Shown: positions 52,461-61,963, counted from the first letter of the stretch. The stretch is DNA of 64,000 nucleotides from Halosimplex halobium (GCF_051414055.1 NZ_JBLKNX010000001.1:62001-126000), one strand, 5' to 3'. Numbers and translations: made by a program. The notes: generated by a model from the sequence alone, not told the origin.

Positions 52461-53387
52461 ATGGACGGGCGCGCGGTGGTCGTCGTCGCCCTCGTCGCCC
52501 TCGCGGGCTGTTCGATCGTCGCCGACGGGGGCAATCCGGAGGGGCCCGCCGAGACGCTGACGCCGGCACCGGTGCCGACGACCGCGCCGACGGACACGGC
52601 CGCGCCCTCGCCGCTTCCGCCGGGCGTGACGACACGCGGGACCATCAGCCCGGGCGCGCTCGCCGCCGCCCATGTCCGGGCGGTCACCGGCCGGTCGTAC
52701 GTCTGGACCGAGCGCCGGCGGACGCTGACGGCCACGGGCGACGGCAACTGGACGGTCGCGCGCAACCGCACCCGGACGGTCCGGCTGGAGGCGGGTGACA
52801 CCTACCGCTGGAGCCGCTCGCGGCGGGTGGTCTGGACCGGCCTCACCCTCGCGTATCGGCCGGCCGTCGACCGCTACGCCGACGGCGACACCCGCTACGT
52901 CCGCCGGGAGGACGCCGACGAGCCGCGCTACCGCGCCCGCCCCGCCACCAACGACAGCCAGGCCGTCGCGCTGGTCGCCGCGAACCGCGTCCAGTCGTAC
53001 CTGTCGCTCAGGAACGTGTCGGTGTCGGTCGGCCGGGCCGACGGCGAGCGGCGCTACTGGGTCGAGAGCGGCGGCGCCGGCGTCGTCGACGGAGAGTACG
53101 CCGCCAACTACTCGGTCGGCGCCGTCGTCACCCCCGAGGGGTTCGTCCGCCGGCTCGCCGTCACCTACACCACCGAGCGCCGCGGGACGCCGACCCGCAT
53201 CGAGTACGAGTACGCCTACCGGCGGGTGGGGAACGTCTCGGTCTCGCCGCCCGACTGGCTGCCCGAGGCGCGGGCCGCCGTCGGCGGCGGGAACGACTCC
53301 GCCGCGAGCGTGACGACCGGTGCCGGGACCGCAACTGCGACCACTGACGGGACTGCTCGGGTCGCTACTCCTCGTCGCCCAGGATGA
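52461..53387 (+). CDS. Secreted lipoprotein, function unknown
   Basis: 308 residues from ATG 52461. Signal sequence MDGRAVVVVALVALAGCSIV with lipobox ALAGC but no twin arginine. A Thr/Pro-rich spacer precedes a beta-rich domain with several NxT/S sequons. The last 35 residues are Thr/Ala-rich. It overlaps the fumC 3' end by 23 bp (convergent). A second, related-looking lipoprotein lies after fumC. Confidence 0.78.
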   Translation: MDGRAVVVVALVALAGCSIVADGGNPEGPAETLTPAPVPTTAPTDTAAPSPLPPGVTTRGTISPGALAAAHVRAVTGRSYVWTERRRTLTATGDGNWTVARNRTRTVRLEAGDTYRWSRSRRVVWTGLTLAYRPAVDRYADGDTRYVRREDADEPRYRARPATNDSQAVALVAANRVQSYLSLRNVSVSVGRADGERRYWVESGGAGVVDGEYAANYSVGAVVTPEGFVRRLAVTYTTERRGTPTRIEYEYAYRRVGNVSVSPPDWLPEARAAVGGGNDSAASVTTGAGTATATTDGTARVATPRRPG

Positions 53388-54777
53388 CCCGCTCGGTCAT
53401 CTTCGCCGGGTCGAGCACCTCGTCGGCCTCGTCCTCGCTGAGGTACCCCTCCGCGACGACGACCTCCTTGATGGTCTTGCCCTCGGCCATCGCCTGCTTC
53501 GCGACCTTGCTGGCCTTGTCGTAGCCGATGGCGGGGTTCAGCGCGGTCGCCAGCGCCATCGACTGCTGGACGCGCTCCTCGCAGTGCTCGCGGTCGGCCT
53601 CCAGTTTCGCGACGAACTTCTCGGCGAAGACCTCGCTGCCGTTGGCGATCAGCCGCGCGGACTGCAGGAAGTTGTTCGCCAGGACCGGCTTGTAGAGGTT
53701 GAGGTCGATCTGGCCCTCGGCGGCGCCCGCGGAGACCGCGGCGTCGTTCCCGACGACCTGCTTGTGGACCTGGTTGACCGCCTCCGCCACGACCGGGTTG
53801 ATCTTCCCGGGCATGATCGAACTACCGGGCTGGTTCTCCGGCTGGTCGATCTCGCCGAGGCCGTTGCGCGGGCCGGAGGCGAGCAGCCGCAGGTCGTTGG
53901 CGACCTTGTTCAGCGAGCCCGCGACGGTCCGCAGGGCACCGTGGGCCTCGGACATCGCGTCGTGGGCGGCCTGGGCCTCGAAGTGGTTGTCGGCCTCGCG
54001 GAACTCGATCCCGGTCTCCTCGCTGATGTACTCGGCGGCCTTCGCGGGGAACTCTGGGTGGGTGTTCAGGCCCGTGCCGACCGCCGTCCCGCCCAGCGCG
54101 AGTTCCGAGAGGTGGTCGCGGACGCCCTCGACGCGCTCGATCCCCTTCTCGATCTGGGTGCGGTAGCCCGAGAACTCCTGGCCGAGCGTGATGGGCGTGG
54201 CGTCCTGGAGGTGCGTGCGGCCCGTCTTGACCACGTCCTCGAACTCGTCCTCTTTCTCGCCGAGGGCGTCGGCGAGCGTCGAAAGCGCGGGGAGCACGTC
54301 GTTCTCGACCGCTTCGAGGCTGGCGACGTGCATCGCCGTCGGGATCACGTCGTTGCTCGACTGGCCGTAGTTGACGTGGTCGTTGGGGTGAATAGTACGA
54401 GATCCGATCTCGCCGCCGTAGATCTCGGTGGCGCGGTTGGCGATGACCTCGTTGGCGTTCATGTTCGAGGAGGTCCCGCTGCCGGTCTGGAACACGTCGA
54501 CGGGGAACTGGTCGTCGTGCTCGCCGGCGATGACCTCCTCGGCCGCCTCCACGATCGCCTCGGCCTTCTCGGTCTCGACCAGGCCGAGGTCCTCGTTGGC
54601 CTGCGCCGCGGCCTTCTTGACGACGCCAAGCGCGCGGATGAAGCGGCGCCCGAAGGTCTCCTCGCTGATCGGGAAGTTCCCGACGGCGCGCTGGGTCTGG
54701 GCGCCCCAGTAGGCGTCGGCCGGGACCTGCATCTCGCCGAGGCTGTCCTCCTCCGTGCGGAATTCCTCGTCTGACAT
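53365..54777 (-). CDS. fumC: Class II fumarate hydratase
   Basis: 470 residues from ATG 54777. TYWGAQTQRAV, TGSGTSSNMNANEVIANRA, NYGQSSNDVIPTAMH, THLQDATPITLGQEFSGY and the signature GSSIMPGKINP (about residues 317-327). It catalyses fumarate to malate in the TCA cycle. A class II aspartate ammonia-lyase relation was considered, but the family motif and context favour fumarase. Confidence 0.93.
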   Translation of the reverse strand: MSDEEFRTEEDSLGEMQVPADAYWGAQTQRAVGNFPISEETFGRRFIRALGVVKKAAAQANEDLGLVETEKAEAIVEAAEEVIAGEHDDQFPVDVFQTGSGTSSNMNANEVIANRATEIYGGEIGSRTIHPNDHVNYGQSSNDVIPTAMHVASLEAVENDVLPALSTLADALGEKEDEFEDVVKTGRTHLQDATPITLGQEFSGYRTQIEKGIERVEGVRDHLSELALGGTAVGTGLNTHPEFPAKAAEYISEETGIEFREADNHFEAQAAHDAMSEAHGALRTVAGSLNKVANDLRLLASGPRNGLGEIDQPENQPGSSIMPGKINPVVAEAVNQVHKQVVGNDAAVSAGAAEGQIDLNLYKPVLANNFLQSARLIANGSEVFAEKFVAKLEADREHCEERVQQSMALATALNPAIGYDKASKVAKQAMAEGKTIKEVVVAEGYLSEDEADEVLDPAKMTERVILGDEE

Positions 54778-54949
54778 GGTCGAAGCGTCGATTCGAGAGG
54801 CGTAAAAGCCACCGAAGTCTCCCACGCGCTCGGGATCGGTCGGGGCCGGTGGACGGTCTCCGGTCCCGGACGGGCCGCCACGCAGGCCCCAGGCCGCGGG
54901 ACCGCCCGCGGCCCCAAGATACTTGCCGCCCGGCCGGTCCCTCACCGAT

Positions 54950-55708
54950 ATGGATCGCCCCGCCCTCCACCTCGCTGTCGCCGCCTGCATCCTCCTCGCC
55001 GGGTGTTCCGTCCTCGGACCGGACCAAACCCGCGAGGAGCGTGCGGTCGAGGCGCTCGCCGACGCCCGCGAGGCGGTCAACGACACCGACACGTACCGCT
55101 TCGAGGGCGACCTGCGGGTCGTCGCGACGGCTGACGGCCGGACCGAACGGGTCGAGGCCAGCCTGAACGGCACCGTCGACGCCGCCGAGCGCCGGATGCA
55201 CTCGACGACCGTCCGCGAGGGCGAGGCCTCCGAGTCGTACGTCGTCGACCGGACCGCCTACCGGGAGTGCGGCGGTCCGATGGGGATGGACATGTGGGGC
55301 GTCGAGAACGTGACCGCCGACGACTGGCGGGTGGCGACGCCCGCCGCGCGCCAGCTGGCGCTGCTGGAGTCGGGGTCGCTGTCCCACAACGGCACCCGCA
55401 CGCTCGACGGCCGGGAGGCGGTCCTGCTCGTCGGCCGCCCGACGACGGACGGACTCACGAGATACCAGGAGCGCCGGGACCGCTCGCTGCTGGGCGGCCC
55501 GACCGTCGACGACGCCGAAGTCCGCGTCTGGCTCGACCCCGAGACCCGTCGACCGCTGCGGTCGGCGGTCCAGTTCGAGGTGTCCCAGGGCGGGAACTCG
55601 GCGACCGCAACGGTCGACATGCGGTTCGCCGACTACGGCTCGGACCTGTCCGTCGACGTGCCCGTGATCCCCGACGACCGGACGTGGGGGACGGGCTGTC
55701 CGGGATAG
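54950..55708 (+). CDS. Secreted lipoprotein, function unknown
   Basis: 252 residues from ATG 54950. Signal MDRPALHLAVAACILLAGC, then EALADAREAVNDTDTYRFEGDLRVVA and several NxT/S sequons. The fold resembles LppX/LolA-like lipoproteins, which bind lipids; that is a weak inference. Divergent from fumC. Confidence 0.78.
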   Translation: MDRPALHLAVAACILLAGCSVLGPDQTREERAVEALADAREAVNDTDTYRFEGDLRVVATADGRTERVEASLNGTVDAAERRMHSTTVREGEASESYVVDRTAYRECGGPMGMDMWGVENVTADDWRVATPAARQLALLESGSLSHNGTRTLDGREAVLLVGRPTTDGLTRYQERRDRSLLGGPTVDDAEVRVWLDPETRRPLRSAVQFEVSQGGNSATATVDMRFADYGSDLSVDVPVIPDDRTWGTGCPG

Positions 55709-55739
55709 CCCCCGCTCGGGGGCGACCGGAGCGGGCCCA

Positions 55740-57014
55740 TCAGGACGCGTCGGTCGGCGTCTCGGTCCCGGTCGGCGCGTCCGTGGCCGTCTCGGTCCCG
55801 GTTTCCGTGGCCGTCTCCGTCCCGGTCGCGGTTCCGGTCGCCGTCCCGGTGTCGGTCCCCTCGGGAGTCCCGGTTCCGGTGTCGGTGCCCTCGGCCTCGG
55901 TCGTCACGAACCCGAGGTCGACGACGGCCTGGCCCTCGGCGGTGTAGGGGCCGTCGTCCTCGCCCTCGCTCGATACGAAGTCGTAGCTCCCGTCGTCGTC
56001 GGTGTCGAGGTGGGGCATCGGGATCAGCGGCTTCACGGGCGCGGGCGGGAAGGTCACCTCGGTGAGCCCCGCCGGGTCGTCGACCGCGACCTCGACCGCG
56101 CGGTGGCGGCCGGGGTCGAGGTACTCGGAGACGCCGACGACGCTCGCGAGCGCATCCCCCGCGAGCAGGCGCGCGTCGTGGAGCGCGACGAACCCGCCCT
56201 CCGAGAGCAGCGCCTCGCCGACGGTCACCGCGTCGTCGGTCACCGCCTGGTTCTCGAAGTCGACCGTCGCGAACGGTTCCGGCTCTTCGTCGTCCGCGGT
56301 CTCGGTCGGCGTCCCGTCGGGCGTCGCCGTCTCGGTCGCGGTGGGCGTGTCCGACAGGCTCTGCTCGGGGGTCTCGGTGGCAGCCCCGTCGGGCGTCCCC
56401 GTCGGCGTCCCGTCCGGCGTCTCGGTGGCGGCCCCCTCCTCGTCCGCGACGACGAACGCGAGGTCGACGACGGGGAGGTCGGCCTCGACGAACGGGCCGT
56501 CCTCCTCGCCCGCGCTATCGACGAAGTCGTAGGTGTCGTCGTCGCCGGTCTCGCGGTGGGGCATCGCGACGAGCGCGCCGGTCCCCTCCAGGCGCTCGGT
56601 CTCGTAGTCGGCGCCCGGCACGTCGAACAGCTCCGTGTCGACGCCGTAGTGGACGCCCGCGTCGAGGCGCTCCGAGACGCCGACGACGCTTTCGGTCACC
56701 TGCCCCTCGAAGAGCGTCACGTCGTGGAAGGCGACGTACCCCGGTCCGGACAGCGTCGCCTGGTCGACAGTCACGCTGGTTCCGTCGGACGCCTGGTTTG
56801 CGAACTGGACGGAGGCGAAGCCGTCGCTCATCTCCTGGGCGCCGTCGTCGCCGTCACTGCCGTCGTCGCCGTCACTGCCGTCGTCGCCGCTCTGTCCGGA
56901 GACGATAGCGCCGGTCCCGACGGCGAGCGCGCCGGTCGCCAGCGCGCCGCTCTTGAGGAACGTTCGTCGGCTCGGTTCACCCGTGGCTGGCCGGTCTGTG
57001 GGTTCGTCTGTCAT
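55740..57014 (-). CDS. Tat-exported surface protein with two DUF7282 domains
   Basis: 424 residues. Tat signal EPSRRTFLKSGALATGALAVG, an acidic spacer with 18-bp DNA repeats (56842-56877), then two DUF7282 domains (VTVDQATLSGPGYVAFHDV..GVSERLDAGVHYGVDT and VTVGEALLSEGGFVALHDARL..GVSEYLDPGRHRAVEV) separated by about 70 residues of Thr/Pro/Glu. The C-terminal 50 residues are Thr/Glu/Gly-rich. No lipobox or C-terminal anchor. Confidence 0.85.
   Translation of the reverse strand: MTDEPTDRPATGEPSRRTFLKSGALATGALAVGTGAIVSGQSGDDGSDGDDGSDGDDGAQEMSDGFASVQFANQASDGTSVTVDQATLSGPGYVAFHDVTLFEGQVTESVVGVSERLDAGVHYGVDTELFDVPGADYETERLEGTGALVAMPHRETGDDDTYDFVDSAGEEDGPFVEADLPVVDLAFVVADEEGAATETPDGTPTGTPDGAATETPEQSLSDTPTATETATPDGTPTETADDEEPEPFATVDFENQAVTDDAVTVGEALLSEGGFVALHDARLLAGDALASVVGVSEYLDPGRHRAVEVAVDDPAGLTEVTFPPAPVKPLIPMPHLDTDDDGSYDFVSSEGEDDGPYTAEGQAVVDLGFVTTEAEGTDTGTGTPEGTDTGTATGTATGTETATETGTETATDAPTGTETPTDAS
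56842..56888. repeat. 18-bp tandem repeat in the DUF7282 gene
   Basis: Two perfect 18-bp units (56842-56859, 56860-56877) and a partial third encode DGDDGS units near the N-terminus. Frame preserved. Confidence 0.8.
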
Positions 57015-57047
57015 CGGTGTGACTCCAGCCGGTCGTTAGGAAGTCCC

Positions 57048-57057
57048 GTATATAAAC
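57048..57057 (-). promoter_or_regulatory. TATA-like box of the DUF7282 gene
   Basis: On the minus strand TTTATATACG lies about 38 bp before ATG 57014, leaving a short leader of about ten bases. Confidence 0.65.
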
Positions 57058-57185
57058 CGGGGAAACCGTTTTTTCGGTAGCCTCGGGGTAGCGCCCGGTA
57101 GCGCCGGCTACTCCGAGTAAGGCCACTTTCACGCGAGTAACGGCGGGTTTCCGGCCCGGCGGCCTTGCATACGCGTGTCGGCCGT

Positions 57186-57232
57186 TTTCGGTTCCAGCAA
57201 CCGAACGGATTTCGGTTTCGGCAACCGGGCGG
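57186..57232. repeat. 24-bp direct repeat of a hairpin beyond fen1
   Basis: TTTCGGTT..GCAACCG units at 57186-57208 and 57210-57232 repeat with a 24-bp period. Each folds: TTCGGTT with AACCGAA in the first, CGGTT with AACCG in the second, both with five-base loops. Positioned just after the fen1 stop; may be a terminator or RNA-stability element. Confidence 0.6.
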
Positions 57233-57242
57233 TCGCGCCCGG

Positions 57243-58223
57243 TCAGGTCCACCGGTCGAGGCCGGTCTGGACGACCGACTGCTCGATCCGCTCGAACCCG
57301 CGCTCGACCTCGTCCGCGTCGACCTCCCACCGGTCGCAGACGAACGCCCGCGCGGCGTCCAGGTCGGGTTCGATCCCGCGGTCGAAGTCGTAGTCGTCGG
57401 TGACGGCGGGGTTCAGGAACAGCTCGCGGATCCGGTCGGCGTCGTCGACGTACACGTCCTCGGCCTCGAACACCGCCCAGATGTCGCCGTGCTCGCGGAC
57501 CGCCTCGACGGCGGTCTTCGGGCCGTACCCCGAGACGCCCTCGTTGAAGTCCGTCCCCATCAGGATGGCGGCGTCGACCAGTTGCTCCCAGGTGATGTCG
57601 TGGTCGTCCAGCGTCGCCTCGAAGTCCATCAGCTCGGGGTCGCCCTTGCTGGTGAGCTGGCGCAGCGTCAGCGGCGCCCCCAGCAGGAGCGCGTCGTAGT
57701 CCTCCGTGCCGACGTAGTCGACGGCGCCCTCGCGGGCCATGTGCGCGGCCTGGGCCTCCCCCTCCGCGGGCGCCTCGATCACCGGCACGTCCAGCAGTTC
57801 GAGGGCCTCGCGGGTGGTCGAGAGGATCGTGTCGGTGAGCCGCTGGGTCTGCGATTCGAGGCGGGCGACCGCGAGTTCGTCGCCCGCCTCGCGAGCCTGT
57901 TCCAGTTGCTCCTCCCGTCGCTCCCGGTCCGCGCGGCGCTGCTCGACCTCGTCGTCCTTGAGGTCGACGACGCTCCCGTCGAAGACGAACACGGGCGTGA
58001 TGTCGTGTTCGAAGAACTTCGGGAGCCCCTGGACGACGCCGACGAGGTTGGCGACCTCGTCGCCGTCGGCGGTCGTGTAGATCGAGTCGTTCGTCCAGCG
58101 GACGGTCGTCGTCAGGTAGCGGTAGAGCCAGTTGTGCGCGTCCACGGCGACGACCGACCCCGACAGGTCGTCGAACGGCACCGCCTCGATAGCGGCCAGG
58201 TCCCGGAGGTCTGCGTTTCCCAT
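57243..58223 (-). CDS. fen: Flap endonuclease FEN1
   Basis: 326 residues from ATG 58223. FEN1 motifs: MGNADLRDLAAIEAVPF, VVAVDAHNWLYRYL, PVFVFDGSVVDLKDDEVEQRR, EAPAEGEAQAAHM, DYVGTEDYDALLLGAP and AILMGTDFNEGVSGYGPKTAVEAV. It ends QTGLDRWT, close to a PCNA-binding PIP box (QxxLxxWF). It removes 5' flaps in Okazaki-fragment processing. Confidence 0.95.
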   Translation of the reverse strand: MGNADLRDLAAIEAVPFDDLSGSVVAVDAHNWLYRYLTTTVRWTNDSIYTTADGDEVANLVGVVQGLPKFFEHDITPVFVFDGSVVDLKDDEVEQRRADRERREEQLEQAREAGDELAVARLESQTQRLTDTILSTTREALELLDVPVIEAPAEGEAQAAHMAREGAVDYVGTEDYDALLLGAPLTLRQLTSKGDPELMDFEATLDDHDITWEQLVDAAILMGTDFNEGVSGYGPKTAVEAVREHGDIWAVFEAEDVYVDDADRIRELFLNPAVTDDYDFDRGIEPDLDAARAFVCDRWEVDADEVERGFERIEQSVVQTGLDRWT

Positions 58224-58365
58224 CACCCCCCGATAGGTCCACCCCCGGTTTGAATCTCCCGGCCCCGCCGCAGTCGTATCCCGCACCCGACCGATCAGCC
58301 GCTTATCACGAACGTGGTTTCACTCGTCCGTCACATTCAATTCGGCGGGCCGCGAAGGGGGCGGT

Positions 58366-59328
58366 ATGCTGGGGTCACTCGTGACGCGGTTGCGCCGCCC
58401 GGAGTACACGGGCGAGAACCGCTGTCTGCCGTGTACAGTGCTGAACGTGGGGATCGCGTCCGTGGGGGCGACGATGCTGGGGGCCTGGCTCGTCGCGGCC
58501 GGCTACCGGACGGCGGCGGTCGCCGTCGCGACCGGCGTCCTCGCCGTCTCGCTGGCGGCGATCTGGCTCCGCGGGTACCTCGTCCCCGGAACGCCGACGC
58601 TGACGAAGCGGTACCTGCCCGCCTCCGTCCTCGCGGCGTTCGGGAAGGCGCCCGAGTCGTCGCCCGAGGGGGTCGCCGCCGGTGCCGGAGCGGGAACGGA
58701 CGCGGTCGCGGATGCGAGTGGCACGGCCGAGGCGGGCGGGACGACCGAGGGGGCCGAAACGGCCCCACCGGCGGAGGGGGGTGCCGGAGCGGCCGCGGAG
58801 GCCGAGGCCGAGCGGGTCGACCCGGAGGCGCTGCTCGAACGCGCCGACGCGATCGAACCGTGTCGCGGCGACGACCGCTGTCTGACCGACGACTTCGAGC
58901 GGGCGTGGCACGCCGAGATCGACGCCGTCGCGAGCGACGGACCCGGCCCCTGGCTCGGGGCGCTCGGCCTCGACGACGGCGAGGTGACGACGAAGGAACT
59001 GGGCAACGCCTTCGCGGTCAGCGTCGACGGCCGGCGGGTCGGCTCCTGGGAGTCGGAGGCGGCCTTCCACGCCGACCTCGCGGGGGCGAGCCTGCTCGCC
59101 GACCGCCTCCCGGAGTGGGAGTCGCTGTCCGCCCGGGGCCGCGGACAGGTCTGCAACGGTCTCCGCATCTTCCTGGAGACGTGTCCCGGCTGCGGCAGTC
59201 CGGTGTCGTTCGGCACCGAGACCGTCGAGTCGTGCTGTACCAGTCGCACCGTCGCCGCGGTCACCTGCGACGACTGTGGCGCCCGCGTCTTCGAGTCGCC
59301 CGTCGACGACGAGGAGGTCGCGGCCTGA
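58366..59328 (+). CDS. Membrane-anchored zinc-ribbon protein
   Basis: 320 residues. A pair of N-terminal spans (VLNVGIASVGATMLGAWLVAA, AAVAVATGVLAVSLAAIW), preceded by ENRCLPCTVLN, a long Ala/Gly/Glu linker, and a C-terminal soluble domain with two CxxC pairs: ETCPGCGSP and VTCDDCGAR. The function is unknown; haloarchaeal in distribution. Confidence 0.78.
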   Translation: MLGSLVTRLRRPEYTGENRCLPCTVLNVGIASVGATMLGAWLVAAGYRTAAVAVATGVLAVSLAAIWLRGYLVPGTPTLTKRYLPASVLAAFGKAPESSPEGVAAGAGAGTDAVADASGTAEAGGTTEGAETAPPAEGGAGAAAEAEAERVDPEALLERADAIEPCRGDDRCLTDDFERAWHAEIDAVASDGPGPWLGALGLDDGEVTTKELGNAFAVSVDGRRVGSWESEAAFHADLAGASLLADRLPEWESLSARGRGQVCNGLRIFLETCPGCGSPVSFGTETVESCCTSRTVAAVTCDDCGARVFESPVDDEEVAA

Positions 59329-59358
59329 GCGGGACGGACGGCTCCGGTCCGGGCGTGC

Positions 59359-59979
59359 TCAGACCGGCGGGTCGACGGGGTCGGGCGGGTCCGCGCCCTC
59401 CTTCTCCGCCAGGAACGCCCGCTCGTCCGCCGAGAGGTCCGGTCCCTCCTCGGACCGGTCGCGCTCGCGATACACGTCGAGGCCGGCCTGGTACGTCTCG
59501 CGCGAACGGTCGTCGGCCGGGACAGCGGCACCCCCCTCGTCGAGCGGTCGGTCGAGGACGAGTTCGGCGACGCCCGTTTCCTCGCCGGTGAAGCGGAAGC
59601 CGGCGCGGTAGAGCGCCTGATAGGCGAAGGGGTTGTTGACGGCGATGCGGGCGCGGTCGTACCCCCGGTCGGCGGCGCGGGCGGCGACGAACGCGGCCAG
59701 GTCCGGCCCGATCCCCCCGCCGCGGCGGTCCTCGCGGACGGTAATGTAGCGGATCCAGCAGACGCCCGGGTCGGTGCGGTCCTCGTTGAACGCCGCGGCG
59801 GCGACCACGTCGGCGGCGGCCTCCCCGTCGTCGGTCACCGGGGGGCCGGATCCCTCGCCGGTCCGGACGACGGCCTTCCCGGTCGAGGACATCACGAACT
59901 TGCCGGCGTAGCTGAACGCCCGCCAGTCCAGCGTCAGCGTCGGGCCCTCCTCGGGCCACCCCAGCAGGACGTGCTCCAT
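59359..59979 (-). CDS. GNAT family acetyltransferase
   Basis: 206 residues. The GNAT acetyl-CoA loop is RYITVREDRRGGGIGPDLAAFVAARA, with RIAVNNPFAYQALYRAGFRFTG at the end of the fold. The C-terminal 60 residues are acidic. Substrate unknown. Confidence 0.87.
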   Translation of the reverse strand: MEHVLLGWPEEGPTLTLDWRAFSYAGKFVMSSTGKAVVRTGEGSGPPVTDDGEAAADVVAAAAFNEDRTDPGVCWIRYITVREDRRGGGIGPDLAAFVAARAADRGYDRARIAVNNPFAYQALYRAGFRFTGEETGVAELVLDRPLDEGGAAVPADDRSRETYQAGLDVYRERDRSEEGPDLSADERAFLAEKEGADPPDPVDPPV

Positions 59980-60121
59980 CGGCCGTGGCTACCGGACGCG
60001 GCCCCTTGTAGGGGGCGGTAGCAGGGTCGTTCGCGAAGCGGAGTCCGCCGACGGCTACCGGCGGCGGCTATCGCTCCCGTCGGCGCCCACCGTTATCCCG
60101 CGGGCGCTCGTACTCGGCGGT

Positions 60122-60751
60122 ATGGCACTCGGCGACGTGGGCGTCTTCCACCGGTTCGCGCGCCTCTACGACCGGGCGATGTACGCGGCCGACCCCGAGA
60201 CGCTGGAAGCGGGGCTCGACCTCGCCGAGCGACCAGTCGAGCGGCTCCTCGACGTGGGCGGCGGGACGGGGCGAGCCTCGCGAGCGCTGGACGTACCGCG
60301 GCCGGTCGTCGTCGACGCGGCCCGGGGGATGCTCCGGGAGGCGCGCGGTCACGGCCTCGAAACCGTGCAGGGCGACGCCGCCCGGCTCCCGGTCCGGGAC
60401 GGGTCGGTCGACGCGGTGCTCGTGGTCGACGCTCTGCACCACATGGCCGACGTCGATGGGGTCGTCGCAGCGGCCTACCGCGCGCTCCGGCCGGGCGGTG
60501 CCCTCGTGGTCAGGGAGTTCGACCCGACGACGCTCCGCGGTCGGGGGCTGGTCGCGGCCGAACACCTCGTGGGCTTCGACTCGCGGTTTCTCGCCGCCGA
60601 CGCGCTGGCCGACCGCGTGGAAGCGGGCGGCTTCCGGGCGTCGGTCCCCGACCGCGGGTTCGGGTACACGGTCGCGGGTGTGAAACCCGCGACTGCGACG
60701 GAGGGGACCAGGGGCCGGGCCGCGGCCGCCGACGACCCATCGAACCAGTGA
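60122..60751 (+). CDS. Class I SAM-dependent methyltransferase
   Basis: 209 residues. Motif I LLDVGGGTGRASRAL, motif II VVVDAARGML, GDAARLPVRDGSVDAVLVVDALHHM, and LRPGGALVVREFDP. Small-molecule methyltransferase of the Ubi/COQ5-like type; substrate unknown. The C-terminal 20 residues are low complexity. Followed by a DUF3054 gene after 27 bp. Confidence 0.87.
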   Translation: MALGDVGVFHRFARLYDRAMYAADPETLEAGLDLAERPVERLLDVGGGTGRASRALDVPRPVVVDAARGMLREARGHGLETVQGDAARLPVRDGSVDAVLVVDALHHMADVDGVVAAAYRALRPGGALVVREFDPTTLRGRGLVAAEHLVGFDSRFLAADALADRVEAGGFRASVPDRGFGYTVAGVKPATATEGTRGRAAAADDPSNQ

Positions 60752-60778
60752 AGGGGCAACGGCCCCTCGCTCCGGGTG

Positions 60779-61204
60779 ATGACATCCGTCCGCACGGCGC
60801 TGGCCCACCGCGTCGAGCCCGCGCCGGCCACGGCGCTGGTCGCACTCGGCGACCTCGCCTGTATCACCGCGTTCGTCCTGCTGGGCGTGACGGTCGGCCA
60901 CGGGGGCGGCGACCCCGGGGTCGACCCCGCTCACGTCGCGGTCACGGTCCTGCCGTTCGCCGTCGGCTGGGCGGTCACGTCGCTGCTGGCCGGGACCTAC
61001 GCGAGAAGCACGTACGCCTCGGCGAAGCGGTCGGTCGTGCGGACGGTGCCCGCCTGGGTCGGCGCGGCTCTGGTCGCGCAGGCGCTCCGCGCGACCGCCG
61101 TCGTCCCGGGCGGGGCCGCGGTCACGTTCTTCGCCGTCTCCGTGCTCGTCACGCTCGCGCTGTTGCTCCCGTGGCGGGTCGCGGCGAGCGTGCTCACGTC
61201 GTAG
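60779..61204 (+). CDS. DUF3054 family membrane protein
   Basis: 141 residues from ATG 60779 (GTG 60776 in front is an alternative). Four spans with VALGDLACITAFVLLGV and LPFAVGWAVTSLLAGTY, typical of DUF3054. Same strand as the methyltransferase. Confidence 0.85.
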   Translation: MTSVRTALAHRVEPAPATALVALGDLACITAFVLLGVTVGHGGGDPGVDPAHVAVTVLPFAVGWAVTSLLAGTYARSTYASAKRSVVRTVPAWVGAALVAQALRATAVVPGGAAVTFFAVSVLVTLALLLPWRVAASVLTS

Positions 61205-61378
61205 ACGGTCGATGCGACAGAAACGGACGCGGCAGGAGGCCGCGTCCGACAGCACCGCAGAGCGGCAGCGAATTGGGGGGTACGCCCGCTGTGGTGAGTG
61301 GGGCAGTGGGGGGTCAGTTGGTCTCGCGATACCGGAGGGAGACGCAGGCGCCGGGCGAACCTCCGTCGGGACCCGCCG

Positions 61379-61549
61379 TCATAGCGACTCCTCGACCGGA
61401 ACGGCGACTGTCGACTGGATCCACGCCTCCTGGTTGTCCCGGTCGTAGATGACGAACTCCTCGCCGCCGATGTCGAGTTCGGCGTAGCGTCGCCGCTCCT
61501 CGTCCGATCCGGTCCGTCCCTCGGGGTCGTCCGTTGCGTCTGGCGTCAT
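61379..61549 (-). CDS. Small acidic protein, DUF7331-like
   Basis: 56 residues from ATG 61549 (MTPDATDDPEGRTG, then RYAELDIGGEEFVIYDRDNQEAWIQST). The GGEEFVIYDRDNxxAWIQS core resembles the small haloarchaeal DUF7331 family. Role unknown. Confidence 0.7.
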   Translation of the reverse strand: MTPDATDDPEGRTGSDEERRRYAELDIGGEEFVIYDRDNQEAWIQSTVAVPVEESL

Positions 61550-61579
61550 TGTGTCCTGAGCCGGCGCGTGCCGTCCCTC

Positions 61580-61950
61580 CGTCCACACCTTGCCGATACC
61601 ACATCATAAATACACGTGCCGGAGTATCACACGAGATAATATGCGGTAGAAGACATAGAGAGCGAATATCCGACGAATTAGCCGCGATCGAAGCCGTCGT
61701 TCCCGGCCGTGTACGGTCACCCCAGTTCTCAACTGTGATACCTTCCGGTGGTTCCGACCGTCCCGAGCGGGGTCGCCGACCCGGTCCCGACTTCGGGATC
61801 TCGTCGCGATCCGACGAAAATAGCGGTCTCGATGGGTGCGCACGCCTGAAATCGGTCGATAGAATTTTTGTAAGTTATGAGTTGGTTTTTCGATGGCGAC
61901 GAGACAGATACATAGGTGTAATACAGAATGGTACTCGCATATTCTGGAGA
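61580..61950. other. AT-rich gene-free stretch
   Basis: About 370 bp with noticeably lower G+C than its surroundings and no supported gene. A minus-strand frame of 79 codons (61604-61843) has an Arg-rich, unfamiliar product and is not accepted. The 3' part carries the promoter of the next small gene. Confidence 0.5.
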
Positions 61951-61953
61951 ACG

Positions 61954-61963
61954 CTTATGTATT
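61954..61963 (+). promoter_or_regulatory. TATA-like box of the 72-residue membrane protein
   Basis: CTTATGTATT lies 26-35 bp before ATG 61989. Confidence 0.55.

Noticed and set aside
61604..61843. Minus-strand frame of 79 codons in the AT-rich gap
   Set aside because: Arg-rich, no promoter or domain, and no neighbour context.
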